A stretch of 64,000 bases of DNA from Sciurus carolinensis (Eukaryota > Chordata > Mammalia > Rodentia > Sciuridae). Location: positions 129,822,594 to 129,886,593 of the forward strand of contig NC_062218.1 of assembly GCF_902686445.1 (NCBI RefSeq), read 5' to 3'. Positions 33,780 to 45,335 of the stretch are shown here, piece by piece. Under the pieces are notes generated by a model. That model saw only the letters and a list, made by a program, of their open reading frames with translations, did no database searches and was not told the origin of the DNA. Within the stretch, counting starts at the first letter, position 1. Each line of letters opens with the position of its first letter. The position numbers were made by a program, and so were the translations under genes.

Positions 33780-36330
33780 ACAAAAAAGAAAAAAAAAAAA
33801 AAAAAGGTCTCTCCAGAGAAAATATAAACTATAACTCCATGCTTTAAGAGAATAGCCTTACAAAAGAAAAAATGGTTACAGCAGTTTTCCTTACCTCTTA
33901 GTTTCTGCTGGATCTCTATCTGTCCTAGGCTTATATTTAAAAATGTAAATTACAGAGCCTGCAAGATTTACAAGGCTTATGAAAAACCAGTTAAGACAAA
34001 AGGAAAAAAGTGTCCCTTTTTAAATTCAAACTGCTTGGCTGGCTATCTTATCTGTTTTCAGCTGACTTTCTTAATCAGTTCCTCCCTAATGCTACAACAC
34101 AGAAAGAGAAAAGTGAAAGATTCTAATTGTACAAGCTTTCTTTTGCTAAAATTTCTTATTTTCCCCCCTTAAGGACTTCACAGTCTTTCACATTGTTTAA
34201 ATATCTAAACTGACTCTTATCTGAGATAAAAGTACACTCTGACCTGGTGAAGATGTTAGTATTGTGGCCATAAAATTTTTCTTAGAAAACTTCTGTTTTT
34301 TAAAATTCTACACGTTAATGTATTTTTCTGATTAGTATTCTTTTTTCTATTAAGGTTTTTACACTCTGCCTTTGTTCAGAAGCTATTTTCTCCAGGGTTA
34401 GCTCTTAAATACATTCAAAAATTCTGTTTAATAAAACCCAAGAGGACATAGACGTGGTGATGTTGGGAATAAATCTGATAACCATCAAGGACAAATAGCC
34501 AGCTACCTGAAACTTGATTTCAGTGTCCATCATGGCTGTTGGATTTTATACCTGGCATTTCCAATTGGACAGGTTGTTCTATGTTTAAGTCATAATATTA
34601 AAGTCTGTTGGACTCTGTTCTAATTTCTAATAGGTTAAATCTAATAGAAGCTTTAATATACATCAATAACATTACCTCCTACCTGTGGAGCGCTACTTAA
34701 AATAGTTACAAAATCTTTGCTTCTTGTCTGTTTTGTGTATGTGTGCACACCTGTGTACTGTGTTGTTGGATCTATTAGATATTATGTGCATGGTATCAAA
34801 ATTGGCATTAGACAAATGAGCACTCAACAATTAAAACTTAAAGAGATGAATCCAAATAATTTAATTCAAATTAAGTAATCAGATAAAAATAAAGATATCT
34901 TTAAAATTCTAACTCACAAATTTTTTTAGTGGTCAAACAATCAATAAACTGTTGATTTCTATAAAATGTCTAAACTGTAATGTAATATTCATTGCTTCTA
35001 GGATTTTTCTTCTATAGAAAAGAAAATCCTGCTAACTATATTTGTCTGATAATTTTATTTTACAATTCAAATGAATAAATTGGATTTAAAATAAATGGAG
35101 TTGATCTTCATAAATATGTTTTCCTAAAGAGATAAATTTAAACAAAGAGTTTAGGATTGCTTTGTTTCTAGATCTTCACTAAAGCAAAATTACTGAGTTA
35201 CAGTTCTAACAGGTATAATTCTACATACAAAAGTTCCTAAAAGTTTCAGCTGTGTTTCAATTAAAGCACTGTAAACAAAGTGTTTCATCTTATTAAGAGG
35301 AGTAATTGGAAAAAATTCAGAAATTTCATAAGCATTGTTTCAAAATGTGAATTTAAAAAAGGATCAACAGGTAGGAAAAGAGATATAAGGTTTATGAAGG
35401 GAAAGAGATAAGGTTTGCAAAGGGAAAGACAGGATCTGAATATGTGACAAAAAGGTCTAAGTATGTGATGGAAAGGTTTGTGTAAGTGACAAAAAGATTT
35501 GTGTCAGTTGTATAAGGTTTGTAAAGGTGACCTATTCTCCAGACACAGGTAAAATATTAATGTTCTGATGTAAACCAAAGTTTAATCCTCTATATGTTAA
35601 AGTAATATAGATTTTTAAAAACATTAATTTGCTCTTACTTATTAAGATAATTTCTTATGTCTGTGAAGTTTTAAAAAAATTTCCAACTCTGGTTAAACAA
35701 TAACTATTATATTAGAGTATTTAATTACATTCCAGATTCTAAATTTTTCTTCAAAATTTAAACTTGGTTAATATAAAAACAGTAGTGTAATTGTGGTGCT
35801 ATTAACTGGTTTCTTTGTATTCTAAAAGTATTCATATAAAGTCTTTTAAATGTAAGGTTTAGGAGAACATTTTACAAAACTGGTTGTTCTCTGTAACAAT
35901 GGCCTACTATAAAAATAACAAATTTAATTAATAAATTATTTATGTGATTTGATATTTTGTAATTAGATAAATGTACTTTGTCATAAATTATAAAATTTTC
36001 TGGTACTTGCTACACTGAGAGGTAAACTTAAATATATTTCTAAAAGACATTAAGGAGAGCCTGGTTTATTTAAATGTTGACAATATGAGATGAAGACATT
36101 TTGCCATTTTTGCACAAAAGAGGATTAAAAGCTCTCTTGACTTGTTTAATTAATATTTCAGATGTAATGTTAAATTATGTTAACTGATTCATATGGACTC
36201 AAAAATGATGTATAAAAACTTTATAAAATAATAATAATAAAGAGTTTAAAGATTAGTTTAAAAAATAATACACCTTACCTAAGATTCGTCAAGAAGTTAT
36301 ACCTCATCTGAGTTAAGACTCTGACTCTCC
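33780..36330. other. AT-rich unexplained interior of the provirus
   Basis: About 2.5 kb where gag, protease and most of pol should lie. It is AT-rich and lacks open frames over about 60 codons. It contains a poly-A-like run near 33788-33805 and blocks repeating variants of AAGGTTTGTAAAGG-like text around 35385-35530. No family recognised. Confidence 0.5.
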
Positions 36331-37062
36331 AATTATCAAGAATATAAGCAACAACAGGTGTTGGCGAGGATGTGGGGAGAAAGGTACACTCATACATTGC
36401 TGGTGGGGCTGCAAATTAGTGCAGCCACTCTGGAAAGCAGTGTGGAGATTCCTTAGAAAACTTGGAATGGAACCACCATTTGACCCAGCTATCCCACTCC
36501 TTGGCCTAAACCCAAAGGACTTAAAATCAGCATATTACAGAGGTACAGCCACATCAATGTTCATAGCTGCTCAGTTCACAATAGCCAGATTGTGGAACCA
36601 ACCTAGATGTCCTTCAATTGGTGAATGGATAACGAACCTGTGGCATATATATACAATGGAATGTTACTCTGCCATAAAGAATGATAAAATTAAGGCATTT
36701 GCAGGCAAATGGATGAAACTGGAGAATATCATGCTAAGTGAGATAAGCCAATCTCAAAAAACCAAAGGAAGAATGATATCGCTAATAAGTGGATGATGAC
36801 ACATAATGGGGGGTGGGAGGGGTTAGTGTTAGGGTTAGAGTTAGGGTTAGGGAGGGGGGCAAGAATGGAGGAAGGAAGGACTGTATAGAGGGAAAAGAGG
36901 GGTGGGAGGTGTGGGAGGGGTGGGAGGGAAGGGAAAAAAATAACAGAATGAATCAAACAACATTACCCTATGTAAATTTATGATTACACAAATGGTATGC
37001 CTTTACGCCATGTACAGAGAAACAACATATATCCCATTTGTTTACAATAATAAAAAAAAGAC
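36330..37062 (+). mobile_element. 5'-truncated L1 (3' end) inserted in the provirus
   Basis: Sense end of L1 ORF2 (frame 36419-36796: NQPRCPSIGEWITNLWHIYT and ECYSAIKNDKIKAFAGKWMK) followed by a G-rich 3' UTR and an A-rich tail near 37050. It is cleaner than most L1 here, so it is a relatively recent insertion. Confidence 0.9.
36820..36862 (+). repeat. TTAGGG-like tract in L1 3' UTR
   Basis: GGGGTTAGTGTTAGGGTTAG continuing with GAGTTAGGGTTAGGGAGGGG: telomere-type hexamers inside the G-rich polypurine part of the L1 3' UTR. Confidence 0.85.
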
Positions 37063-37599
37063 TGAAAAAAAATGTAAAAAAAAAAAGAAAATATCAAAGT
37101 CAAATGAACAAATCAGTTGCTTCAATTATCAAAGTGCTATGCTTCTTTACCTTACCAAGAAAAAAAAGAATAAACATTTTATTTGCACAAAAAAAAAAGA
37201 CTCTGCCTCTCATCTTTTTCCATGTTAAAATAACCACTCAAGCTTATTTAAAGTTCAAAAGGAAGATTTTTGTTATAAATGTTAGTATAATCTTAAAATA
37301 AGTGGGAAACATATATAGTTAAATAAAGGTTTGGGATTACAAAAAAAATGATGTTTATTGGCTCATAGCTATTGTATAGTCTAAATATTTTACTCAAGAG
37401 TTTTTACTCTTGTTAAATTTCATTTTGTATTTTCCTTATAAACTTTATAACTGTTGTCTATTAATTCCTTACAGAAGTACAGAAGACCTTTTCTTTTTAT
37501 ATTTGGCAGCCTTTTTATATTAGAGGACACTTGATTCATACACAAAACTTACAAATTGCAACTAATGTTTTATATATTTTCAAAAGTTATTGGGAGATT

Positions 37600-38300
37600 T
37601 TAATTGGTTAAGGCCTAGCTTACAATTATCTCCTGCAGATTTGAGCCCTTTATTTGATATATTATGTGGAGATCCCTCTGGCCTCTCCTCAACAGCTTAC
37701 TTCAGAAGCATGGACTGCCTTAATGAAAGTTGAAACTGGTATCACGACTGCACAACTTACTAAACTTAATTTACAGGAGCCTATACATGTTTTGATGTTT
37801 CCTATTTCTCATACCCCTACAGGGGCCATATGGCAGTCTTTAAAAGTTATTAAATGGCCCCATCTGTGTAGTCTCCTCCAAAATCTTTAACTCTATTTCA
37901 TAATTTTGCCACTCCAGCCTACACTAGTTCATATTTTCAACAATTTCGTGATCAATGTTATATTGAAACCCGAAGTGGCATTCTTTATAATCCTCAAGGC
38001 CAGAGCATTTTAGAGTTAGCTCATTTATTCCTGAAGTTACAATTACCAAAACAAAAAATAGGAAATAGAACCCCACAAAATTGTTTAAATCATGCTCTTT
38101 TTGTATTAAATTTTTTGAACTGTGATGCTGAAGGTTGCACTGCAGCTGAGCGACATATGGCTTATACAACTATAGGTTCAACAGGTCTGGTGTGGAGGAA
38201 AGACTTATAAAGAGGACAACAGAATGGGCCAGATCCAGTGATTATGTGGGGTAGGCGTCATGCTGTATATTTCCAGAAAGCGCAGCTCATCCTCCAACCA
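37600..38300 (+). pseudogene. Provirus pol remnant (RT connection to integrase C-terminus)
   Basis: Frame 37654-37890 shows [20 protein letters not shown] and FPISHTPTGAIW, typical of the betaretroviral RT thumb/connection. After a shift, text equivalent to NPQGQSILELAH and ending in WGRRHAVYF is integrase core and C-terminus. The catalytic RT box and most of the integrase core are missing and several stops interrupt, so it is non-functional. 37070-37600 shows no recognisable coding signal. Confidence 0.75.
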
Positions 38301-39529
38301 CAGTTCAAACAACTGAAGCTCATACCAGAAGTGTTCCCAGTGCCCACCAAGGATGAGATGGTGGAAAAGAAGAGGAAGAGAACCCAACGAACCCAGAAGG
38401 CTGGTCTGCCAACATGGGGACAATTGAAGAATCTGACACACCAGGCTGAACAGGTGGTAAATCAACAAGAAAACCTTTAATCTCCTGCCACAATGCTTGT
38501 GGTCATGCTGGCTTTATTAAGCTGTTAGTAAGTAGAGTTCATGGGGAAATTTACTGGACTTACTTCCCAGATCCACCTTCAGTAAGTACATCCAGTTATG
38601 TAGACTGGAGAATCTATTCCAATATTTACTAATGATACACACACAATAGGAGGCTCTTCAGACAAACATATCGCACCTGTCCATTCAGTTGGATTTAATT
38701 GTACTACTGGGTATAGTGGAAGTCAACCTGTATGTTGGTCCCATGATGACAATACCAGCTGTTTAAAAGTGACCCCAGAAGTTAAGATAGTATATGGAGG
38801 AGCCAAGGTAGCCAAACTCACTGGCCCTTGGGATGTAACTAAATGTATTCAGTTAAAAAAATGGGACTGCCTAATGACATAACTGTTTCCCGCAGAACAT
38901 TCACCAATACCTTACTGTCCTAACCATACTACTACAGAATTGGGTGCCCTTCCTAAAATGGATGCAGTGTGTCCACAATTGGCCAGTACATCATAATATC
39001 TATGGCAGTAATGAATATATTTTGGATTGGTCTCATAAAGTTGGTGAGAGGCACTTGTGCTAAAAATCTATGACCCCTGGAGGATCTGTAAGTAATTTTC
39101 TGATTTTCAGTGGTGGTGGCATACAAACAGATCTTTGGCTTTTGATAGTCACCTTAGATTTCATTAACTTTACTAGTACTCCCCTACCAGATCTTCTAAA
39201 TAAGGATTGTAAAGTGGCTCCTTGTTATGGCTTGCAAGTCTGTGTACAATCCCCTTATGCTTTTTTTAAAAAAAAATATAAACCTAATTTTAATAGAAAA
39301 TATAGAAAAAATCTTTGGGACCTTGATTAGGCAAAGAATCCTTAGCTATAACAGCAGAAGCACAGTCTGTAATAATATTTTTAAATAACAAACTAGATTT
39401 CATGAAAACCTGGAACTGTTGCTCTGCAAAAGGCTCTTATGAAAGGATAAGCTAGTGACTGCAGGGAATCTTCAAATCACCACTTGCCAGAACACTTGCA
39501 CCCAGGATAAAGAATTCTCAAAACACATA

Positions 39530-39812
39530 GGAAATTCACAGCTCAATTTTTTTTAAATGGACAAAAAATTTGAACAGACACTTCACCAAAGATGGTATGC
39601 CAATGGAAAATAAGTAAATGAAACGTCTGCCATCAGAAGAACATGTGACAGACATCATTGCTCTATGTACATGTATGATTACACGAATGGCATGAATCCG
39701 CATCATGTACAACCATAGAAACAAAATTATGTACCCCATTTGTGTACAATGAATCAAAATGCAGCCTATAAAAAATTAAAAGCTAAATAAAAATAATAAA
39801 AAAAAGAAGAAC
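39530..39812 (+). mobile_element. Rearranged L1 3' fragment inside env remnant
   Basis: GAACAGACACTTCACCAAAG (L1 ORF2 end) is joined to the L1 3' UTR end (GTATGATTACACGAATGGC, ATTTGTGTACAATGAATCAA) and an A-rich tail. It is an internally deleted insertion. Confidence 0.7.
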
Positions 39813-39932
39813 ATGTGAATTAAGATCACAATGAAAAGTCACCGTAAACCCGTTAAAACGGCTAAATGAAACAACAGCAAATTACAAAAAACTTATGTTT
39901 TAATTACTGGAAATATGAAAGTAAACTTGTGG

Positions 39933-40002
39933 GCTGCGGATATAGCTCAGCTGGTAGAGTGCTTGCTTGTCAAGTACAAGGCCCTGGGTTCAATCCCCAG
40001 CA

Positions 40003-40043
<41 letters not shown>

Positions 40044-40050
40044 AAATAAA
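39933..40050 (+). mobile_element. ID SINE with (CA)n tail
   Basis: GGGCTGCGGATATAGCTCAG, GGGTTCAATCCCCAGCACC, then (CA)n and AAATAAATAAA. AAAGTAAACTTGT flanks it on both sides. Confidence 0.9.
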
Positions 40051-40908
40051 TAAAAAAACCCAAAAGTAAACTTGTTATAACTGTAATTTGACTAATTGTA
40101 TTACTAAGTATAACAGAGGACAAGGAACACTTGTGTTAAAACAAACTTCTTTTATTATGACTCCACCTAATATTTCAGAGCCCAGGTATTCCAATACTGG
40201 ATGGAGTTCAAGTTCTACAGTAGATTTATGCCCAGTTAGATAGAAAGTGTTGTGCTCTTGGTCTTGTTATAATTGGAATAGTTGTCTTGATATCTGCTTT
40301 AGTTTCTGTCATGACTGCTGCTATAGGTTTATTCAAAGGCATACAAAATGCTCAATTTACTAATAATTTGGCTCAAAATACTTCTAAAACTTTACAAAAT
40401 CAGGCAAATATTGATGATAAGTTAGAGGAAAAATTAAATACTTTAGAAGCTATAGTTATTAATATTGGAAATGAACTTTCCCAATCTTAAATTTAGACAA
40501 AAGCTCCACTGCCATGCTAACTACAGATATGTTTGTGTCACAGCAGCAAAGTATAATGCTTCTCAGTGGGATTGGGAGAAAGTTAAAAATCATGTAATGG
40601 GTATTTGGCAAAGAAATAATGATAACCTTGATCTTATGGAGTTATGTCATCATATCCAGGACATTCAAAAAAGTCGAATTGATTCTGTGGATCCTGCATG
40701 AATTGCTAAACAAATACTTAATGATCTAAATGGCTGTAATCCCTGGAATATATTAAAACATACAGCATGGTACATTTTTGGAGTTATATCTTTGCTACTA
40801 ATTCTCTTTTGTGTTGTAACAATAGGATGCCGAATCTTTTGAGGAAAACTCTAATGACTCAAGAGTCTTAAACCATCGCTTGCATTTAAAAAATATAAAA
40901 GGAAGAGA

Positions 40909-41399
40909 TGTGGAGAGCAGTGACAGAGGATGGGACAGCAGTACTGAGTTCCATTAGCTCTGACCTTGATCTCAGGCACACAGCTCCTGGGAAGGAAGGA
41001 ACTCTTATGCTAGACAACCAGGATGTTTCACCAACTAGCTTCTCCAGTTCCTGCCTGCTTTACAGTAACTTTAGACAATAGACTTTCTTGAGAGCTGCAA
41101 AAAGCTTCTAACATTGCACTTTGCAACTGTGAATTGCAACTGTGGAAAAGCTACATAGATGTCCCAGTTTCTATAACCTTTTGAATACAAAGAATAATGG
41201 TTGCATAGTCTTTAGCATGATAATGAGATATATATAAATAAAGATTGCTGGTGTAACTCTTCAGATCTGCATCTCCATCAGAGAGCAGAGCTCCACCTGA
41301 TTCCAGCTTAATCTTCAAGATCTGTGTCTGTGAATTTTTATTTCCAATCCCCCTTTGTCCCTCGCTGGACCTGAGAGTTTGATCGAACTGGTCGTGACA
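40909..41399 (+). repeat. Full 3' LTR of the ERVK-like provirus
   Basis: Begins TGTGGAGAGCAG directly after a purine-rich tract (AAAAGGAAGAGA) and ends GGTCGTGACA, giving TG...CA ends and 491 bp. It contains TATATATAAATAAAG, where AATAAA (about 41237-41242) would serve as poly(A) signal. Confidence 0.85.
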
Positions 41400-41440
41400 G
41401 TTAATTTTTTGTGTATGATGCGAGGAAGGGGTCCAGCTTA

Positions 41441-41553
41441 ATTTTTTTTTCTTTTCTTTTTTTTTTTTTTTTTTTGGGGTGCTGGGGTTCGAACCCAGGG
41501 CCTTGTGCTTTCAAGGCAAGCACTCTACCAACTGAGCTATCTCCCCAGCCCCT
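41441..41553 (-). mobile_element. ID SINE, antisense
   Basis: Poly-T, GCTGGGGTTCGAACCCAGGG, GAGCTATCTCCCCAGCCCC. Confidence 0.9.
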
Positions 41554-41555
41554 TT

Positions 41556-41752
41556 TTTTTCTTTTTTTGATACTGCAAATTGAACACAGGAACCCAAGGT
41601 CCTTTACCAATTAGCTATATCCACAGCTCTATTTTTTTTTTCCTTTTTTAGACAGGATGTGGCAAGTGACCCAGTCTGACCCTGAACTTGTAATCCTCCT
41701 GCCTCAGCCCCCTGAGTTGCTGGAATTACAGGTGTGTGCCACTGTGCCTGGC
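41556..41752 (-). mobile_element. B1-dID SINE, antisense
   Basis: T-rich leader, CAAATTGAACACAGGAACCC, a degenerate ID half, then CCTCAGCCCCCTGAGTTGCT and GTGTGTGCCACTGTGCCTGG. Confidence 0.75.
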
Positions 41753-42010
41753 TCCTTTCATTCTTTTGCCTGTGTATATCCAACTGTGCCAGCACCATTT
41801 GTTGGGAAGACTATTGTTTTTTGTTTTTGTGATGGGGATCTTGCTATGTTGCCCTGGTTGGTTTTGAATTTCTGGGCTCAAGAGATTCTCTCATCTCAGT
41901 CTCCCAAGTAGTTGATACAAGGGTGTACACCACTGCACCTAGCAGAAAGACTTTTCTTTTCCCACTGAATTTTCTTGGTACCCATGTTAAAGATCAATTG
42001 GTTGTTCAAC
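41753..42010 (-). mobile_element. Old L1 fragment, antisense, split by a B1-like SINE
   Basis: CAACTGTGCCAGCACCATTTG at 41780 and TTGGTACCCATGTTAAAGAT at 41975 are consecutive antisense L1 ORF2 text. Between them, 41813-41944 is an antisense B1-like SINE (ATCTTGCTATGTTGCCCTGG, AGTCTCCCAAGTAGTTG). Confidence 0.7.
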
Positions 42011-42012
42011 TT

Positions 42013-42103
42013 TTGTGGGTGTGTGTGTGGCACTGGGAATTGAACCCAGGGCTTCTCACATGTTAAGCAACTGCTCTAGCACTAAGCTACATCGCCAGTC
42101 CTT
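42013..42103 (-). mobile_element. ID-like SINE, antisense
   Basis: GGCACTGGGAATTGAACCCA, GGCTTCTCACATGTTAAGC, CTACATCGCCAGTCC. Confidence 0.75.
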
Positions 42104-42119
42104 CAATCCTTAAATGCAT

Positions 42120-43745
42120 AATGGCAATAGACATACTTGGCAACTGGAAGAATGCTCACATAGGTTCTCTGGCCCCTTTGGTAAAGAAGACTAAATGCAA
42201 GCTCCAGGCCATGCTCACTCCAGACCAAAATAGTAGAACAGAAGCAATATTGCATCACAGGGAACTGCAGAGGTTAATGCCATCATGGTAGACTTTTTAA
42301 AAGGATGGTGATACCTATCACATCTCCATTTAACTCACCTGCTTGTACGGTGCAGCAGTCAGACAGAACTCAGGCTATCATAAGTTTAACCAAGTGGTGA
42401 CTTGCTCTGCAGATGTACTCAATGCTGCTCCAGATATAGTCTCTTTACTGTGGCAAATCAACATGACCCCTGACTCTTGGTACATAGCTGTTGATCTGGC
42501 CATTGTAGTTTTCCCCATACCTATTGGTAAGGTCCACCAGAGGCTGTTTTTTTGTTTTGTTTTGTTTTAACGTGGTAGGACCAACAGCACAGCATCACAG
42601 TCTCACCTCAGAGCTATGTCAACTCTCCTGCTGTCTGCCATATGTAATTTGTAGAGATCTTGACCATCTTTGACATTCCATAAAACATCATCAAATCTTC
42701 TTCATTGACATTATACTAACTGATCTGATGAGGAATAGTAAATAGAAATTCTTTGGATGTCTTAAGACATATGCAAACTGTATCATAAGTGCTAAATTTC
42801 TCAAAATTTCAGAAGTCCACCACCCTGTACTTTGGGGGTCTGATGGTACAGATGGTCAAAATGTCCTCTACTAGATAAAAGACAACTAATTACATTCACA
42901 CAACCTATAATAAAATACAAGGTCCAATGTTTGGTGAGCCTTTTGGGATTTGGGAGTTAACATATGCCACATTTGAGTGTGATTATCTGGACACCCAAGA
43001 GTCATCTATAGACCTATCAGTTTGGAGTGGAAACCGAGAAAAAGACTGTACAGCAGTGTAAGTAAGCTACTCTACCACTGGTCCCTGTGGTCCAGCAGAC
43101 CCAAAGACACTGGGACTGTCTGTGGCAAATAGGGACACTGTTGGCAACTTTGGAAAACCCAAGAGGAAAATTACAGCTTGGTTCTACAGGATTTTGAATC
43201 AAATCTATCCCCTTTTTTGCATATACTCATTTTTTTTTTCTTACTCTTTTTTAAGCAATAGTTTCTGACTTGATACTGGGCCTGGGTAGAAACAGAAGAC
43301 CTACCCATGGGAACTCAAGTGACTATACAGGCTGGGTATTGCTTTCCTCATCCACAAAGTCAGGTGCACACAGCAACAAGAGATTATCAAGTAGCAATGG
43401 CACATTAGAGACCAGGCTCATACAGGTACAAGGAGGTGTCTCAGGTTCTCTCCCCACCAGCTCCTGCTGTAGTACTTTGTCTCCTGAAATCCATTCCTAC
43501 ATCCTATTGAGAGTCATGACTGAGAAAGAAAAAAATTGAGCCTGGTTTACAGATGGATCTGTATGATATGCAGTTTCCACCCCAGTGCCGAGCTGTGGCA
43601 CTACAGCCTTAGTAGTAGAACAGCAGTGGTGAAGAGAAATCCTAGGAGCAGCACACCTGCCTGGAACGGGAAGTGCCAGAAGACTAGGTGTACAGAGACT
43701 CAAGGGACATGGCAACTGATCTGGTCGGGCTGTCAGGGACTTTAA
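42120..43745 (+). pseudogene. Degraded ERVL-like pol segment 1 (RT to RNase H)
   Basis: A fragmentary reverse-transcriptase core (WYIAVDLAIVVFPIPIGKVH, frame 42343-42570) is followed, across stops and shifts, by connection-like text and an RNase H-type Trp-Phe-Thr-Asp-Gly-Ser motif encoded near 43535-43555. Class III (ERVL-like) origin is inferred from the order and wording of the motifs. Nothing is intact. Confidence 0.6.
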
Positions 43746-43757
43746 AGGAATAAGATT

Positions 43758-43850
43758 GGGGGCTGGGGTTGTAGCTCAGAGGCGGAGAGCTTGCCTAGCA
43801 TGTGTCAGGCCCTGGTTTCATCCCTAGTACTGACAAAACAAACAAAAAAG
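43758..43850 (+). mobile_element. Tailed ID SINE
   Basis: GGGGCTGGGGTTGTAGCTCAG, GCATGTGTCAGGCCCTGG, A-rich tail. Confidence 0.8.
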
Positions 43851-43869
43851 AGATTGGAAAACTAATGTT

Positions 43870-44005
43870 AAAGAAGTCTGGAGAAGGTGGCACACACCTA
43901 TAATCCCAGCCGCTCAAGAGGCTGAGGCAGGAGTTCAAGGGCAGCCTCAGCAACTTAGCAAGGCCCTAAGCAACTTAGCAAGAACCTGTCTTTAATATAT
44001 ATATA
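43870..44005 (+). mobile_element. B1-like SINE
   Basis: GGTGGCACACACCTATAATC, GCCGCTCAAGAGGCTGAGGC, GCAGCCTCAGCAACTTAGC and TTAGCAAGAACCTGTCTTTA, ending in (TA)n. Confidence 0.8.
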
Positions 44006-44084
44006 TAGTAGTACCCTGAAGAGCAGTAGTGAAGATAAACAAACAAAACTGAATACAATGGAATTGCTATGTAAGTAGTTGTTG

Positions 44085-44375
44085 TTGAAAGCACCCAGAA
44101 AACCGTTCCAGATGCAGAAACTCACACAAGAGACTTTATTAAGTGGACACTCAGTGTCTGCCCTCAAGGGTGAGAGAGAGGGGTGGGGGAGACAGACAAT
44201 GGCAGGGGAGCTATTCTTCCGCAGGCTAATAAGGATCTGACCAATGACTGAGGAGGAAGTTTGTGGGCTAATGATCTAGGTTGTAAAATGGTGGTGGGGG
44301 GCAGAATAATGGCAGCAGCAAAATGGTGGAAGAGCAGCAAATGGCTGCAGCTTTGTTAACCCATTGTCCCTTCAG
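44085..44375 (-). repeat. LTR, minus strand, related to the one at 53152-53505
   Basis: Shares a run of blocks with the 53-kb LTR: AGCACCCAGAAA, CTCACAC-AGAGACTTTATTAAGTGGAC, AGTGTCTGCCCTCA, GGGAGCT-CTTC, GATCTGACCAATGACTGAG. TTTATTAAG is the complement of a poly(A)-signal-containing R region, so LTR sense is minus. Confidence 0.6.
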
Positions 44376-44449
44376 TTATACTGTATTGCTTAGGGAATGG
44401 TGACCAGAAAAAAAATTTGGTAGAGGGGGGCATATTTAGTACAGGTACC

Positions 44450-44590
44450 TTTTTATGAGATTGGGTCTCACTATGTTGCCCAGGATGGCCTGGAACTCCA
44501 GGACTCAAGCAATCCTCCCACTTGTCTCCTGAGTAACTGGGACTTACAGGCCTGTGCACCACACCCTTCTGCAGGTTTGTTTTTTTTTTT
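44450..44590 (-). mobile_element. B1-like SINE, antisense
   Basis: GGGTCTCACTATGTTGCCCA, GGATGGCCTGGAACTCCAGG, AGCAATCCTCCCACTTGTC. Confidence 0.65.
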
Positions 44591-45150
44591 CCTGAGTGTT
44601 TGGATCTGGACTGGTTGCACTGTGGACACACAGCCCATGCATACAGAAGGCTGACTCTTCAGGTCCCAGCACTGTCTCAGAACCAGCCTGGTTCTCATAC
44701 TCTTTCTCCCCCAGGACCATTCTAAATACACTCACCTCAGCTCTCACCCTGGCAGGTCTTGGTGACCTACCTGGCAGTGGAACCAAACCCTTTACTCCTG
44801 GGAGATCTGAACCTTGATAATCACTTCTTTCTCAGCCTGGGGCTGTGCTCACTAATTGGCCATACTCTCAGAGGGTTGAGGACAACCAGATACCAGATGT
44901 TTTTTCCTTTCCTCCTTTTTATTAAACATTGAGCCCCTGGTCTCAGAGGTGGGGCCTCTTAATCCTGACTGGTGCAGGGGACAAATTGCAGTAATAGTAA
45001 AGAGACATCAGCAAAGAAGTTTGCAACCTGAATAACTACATTCACCAAGGGCCAGCTTCCCTTAAAATGATGCCCTCACATTGACCCCAAGAACAGCTAG
45101 TGACATGAGCAGCTGTTTGGTTGGAGTACTGCCACACTCCACAGAACAGG
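44590..45150. other. Unclassified intergenic or decayed retroviral DNA
   Basis: Lies between ERVL-like segments and may be internal retroviral sequence, but no motif survives. 44610-44820 is open in one plus-strand frame without recognisable content. Confidence 0.35.
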
Positions 45151-45154
45151 TTGA

Positions 45155-45335
45155 ATTTTGTTTTTTAAACTGGGGATTTAACCCAAGGGTGCTTTACCAC
45201 TGATCTACATCCCCAGACCTTTATATTTTTTATTTTGTGGCAAGGTCTTGTGAAGTTATTTAGGACCTTGCTAAGTTACTGAGGCTGGCCTTGAACTTGC
45301 TATCTTTCTGCCTCAGCCTCCTGAGGAGGTGTGAA
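45155..45335 (-). mobile_element. B1-dID SINE, antisense
   Basis: CTGGGGATTTAACCCAAGGG, GCTTTACCACTGATCTACAT, GCCTCAGCCTCCTGAGGAGG. Confidence 0.8.

Larger units (their letters stand above)
38300..40850 (+). pseudogene. Provirus env remnant (surface and transmembrane regions)
   Basis: The segment near 38390-38480 reads like an ERVK env leader (PTWGQLKNLTHQAEQ). Surface-region text with cysteines (CKVAPCYGLQVCVQSPY) is at 39200-39260. After nested insertions, a hydrophobic and heptad-rich transmembrane-subunit portion lies at 40287-40490 and 40465-40701, with a final membrane-anchor-like stretch near 40770-40830. At least one frameshift and several stops break it; it cannot encode a complete envelope. 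Confidence 0.75.
33214..41399 (+). mobile_element. Degraded betaretrovirus-like endogenous provirus (ERVK class)
   Basis: A partial 5' LTR (33214-33429) and a full-length 3' LTR (40909-41399) share about nine of ten bases by eye. A tRNA-Lys-type primer-binding site candidate follows the 5' LTR. Fragments in order are: Gag matrix-like (33567), pol connection/RNase H-type (about 37600-37890), integrase C-terminus (about 37950-38300), env leader, surface and transmembrane regions (38300-40850), and a purine-rich tract before the 3' LTR. Every frame is interrupted by stops, shifts or insertions, and most of gag-pro-pol is missing or unrecognisable. Two L1 pieces and an ID SINE are nested inside. 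Confidence 0.85.

Noticed and set aside
36419..36796. Intact-looking 125-codon frame inside the provirus
   Set aside because: C-terminal end of L1 ORF2 from a truncated insertion, not an independent gene.
40287..40701. Envelope transmembrane-subunit frames considered as a possible domesticated env
   Set aside because: Two short frames in different phases with stops before, between and after them; the surface region upstream is also broken. No domesticated env is supported.
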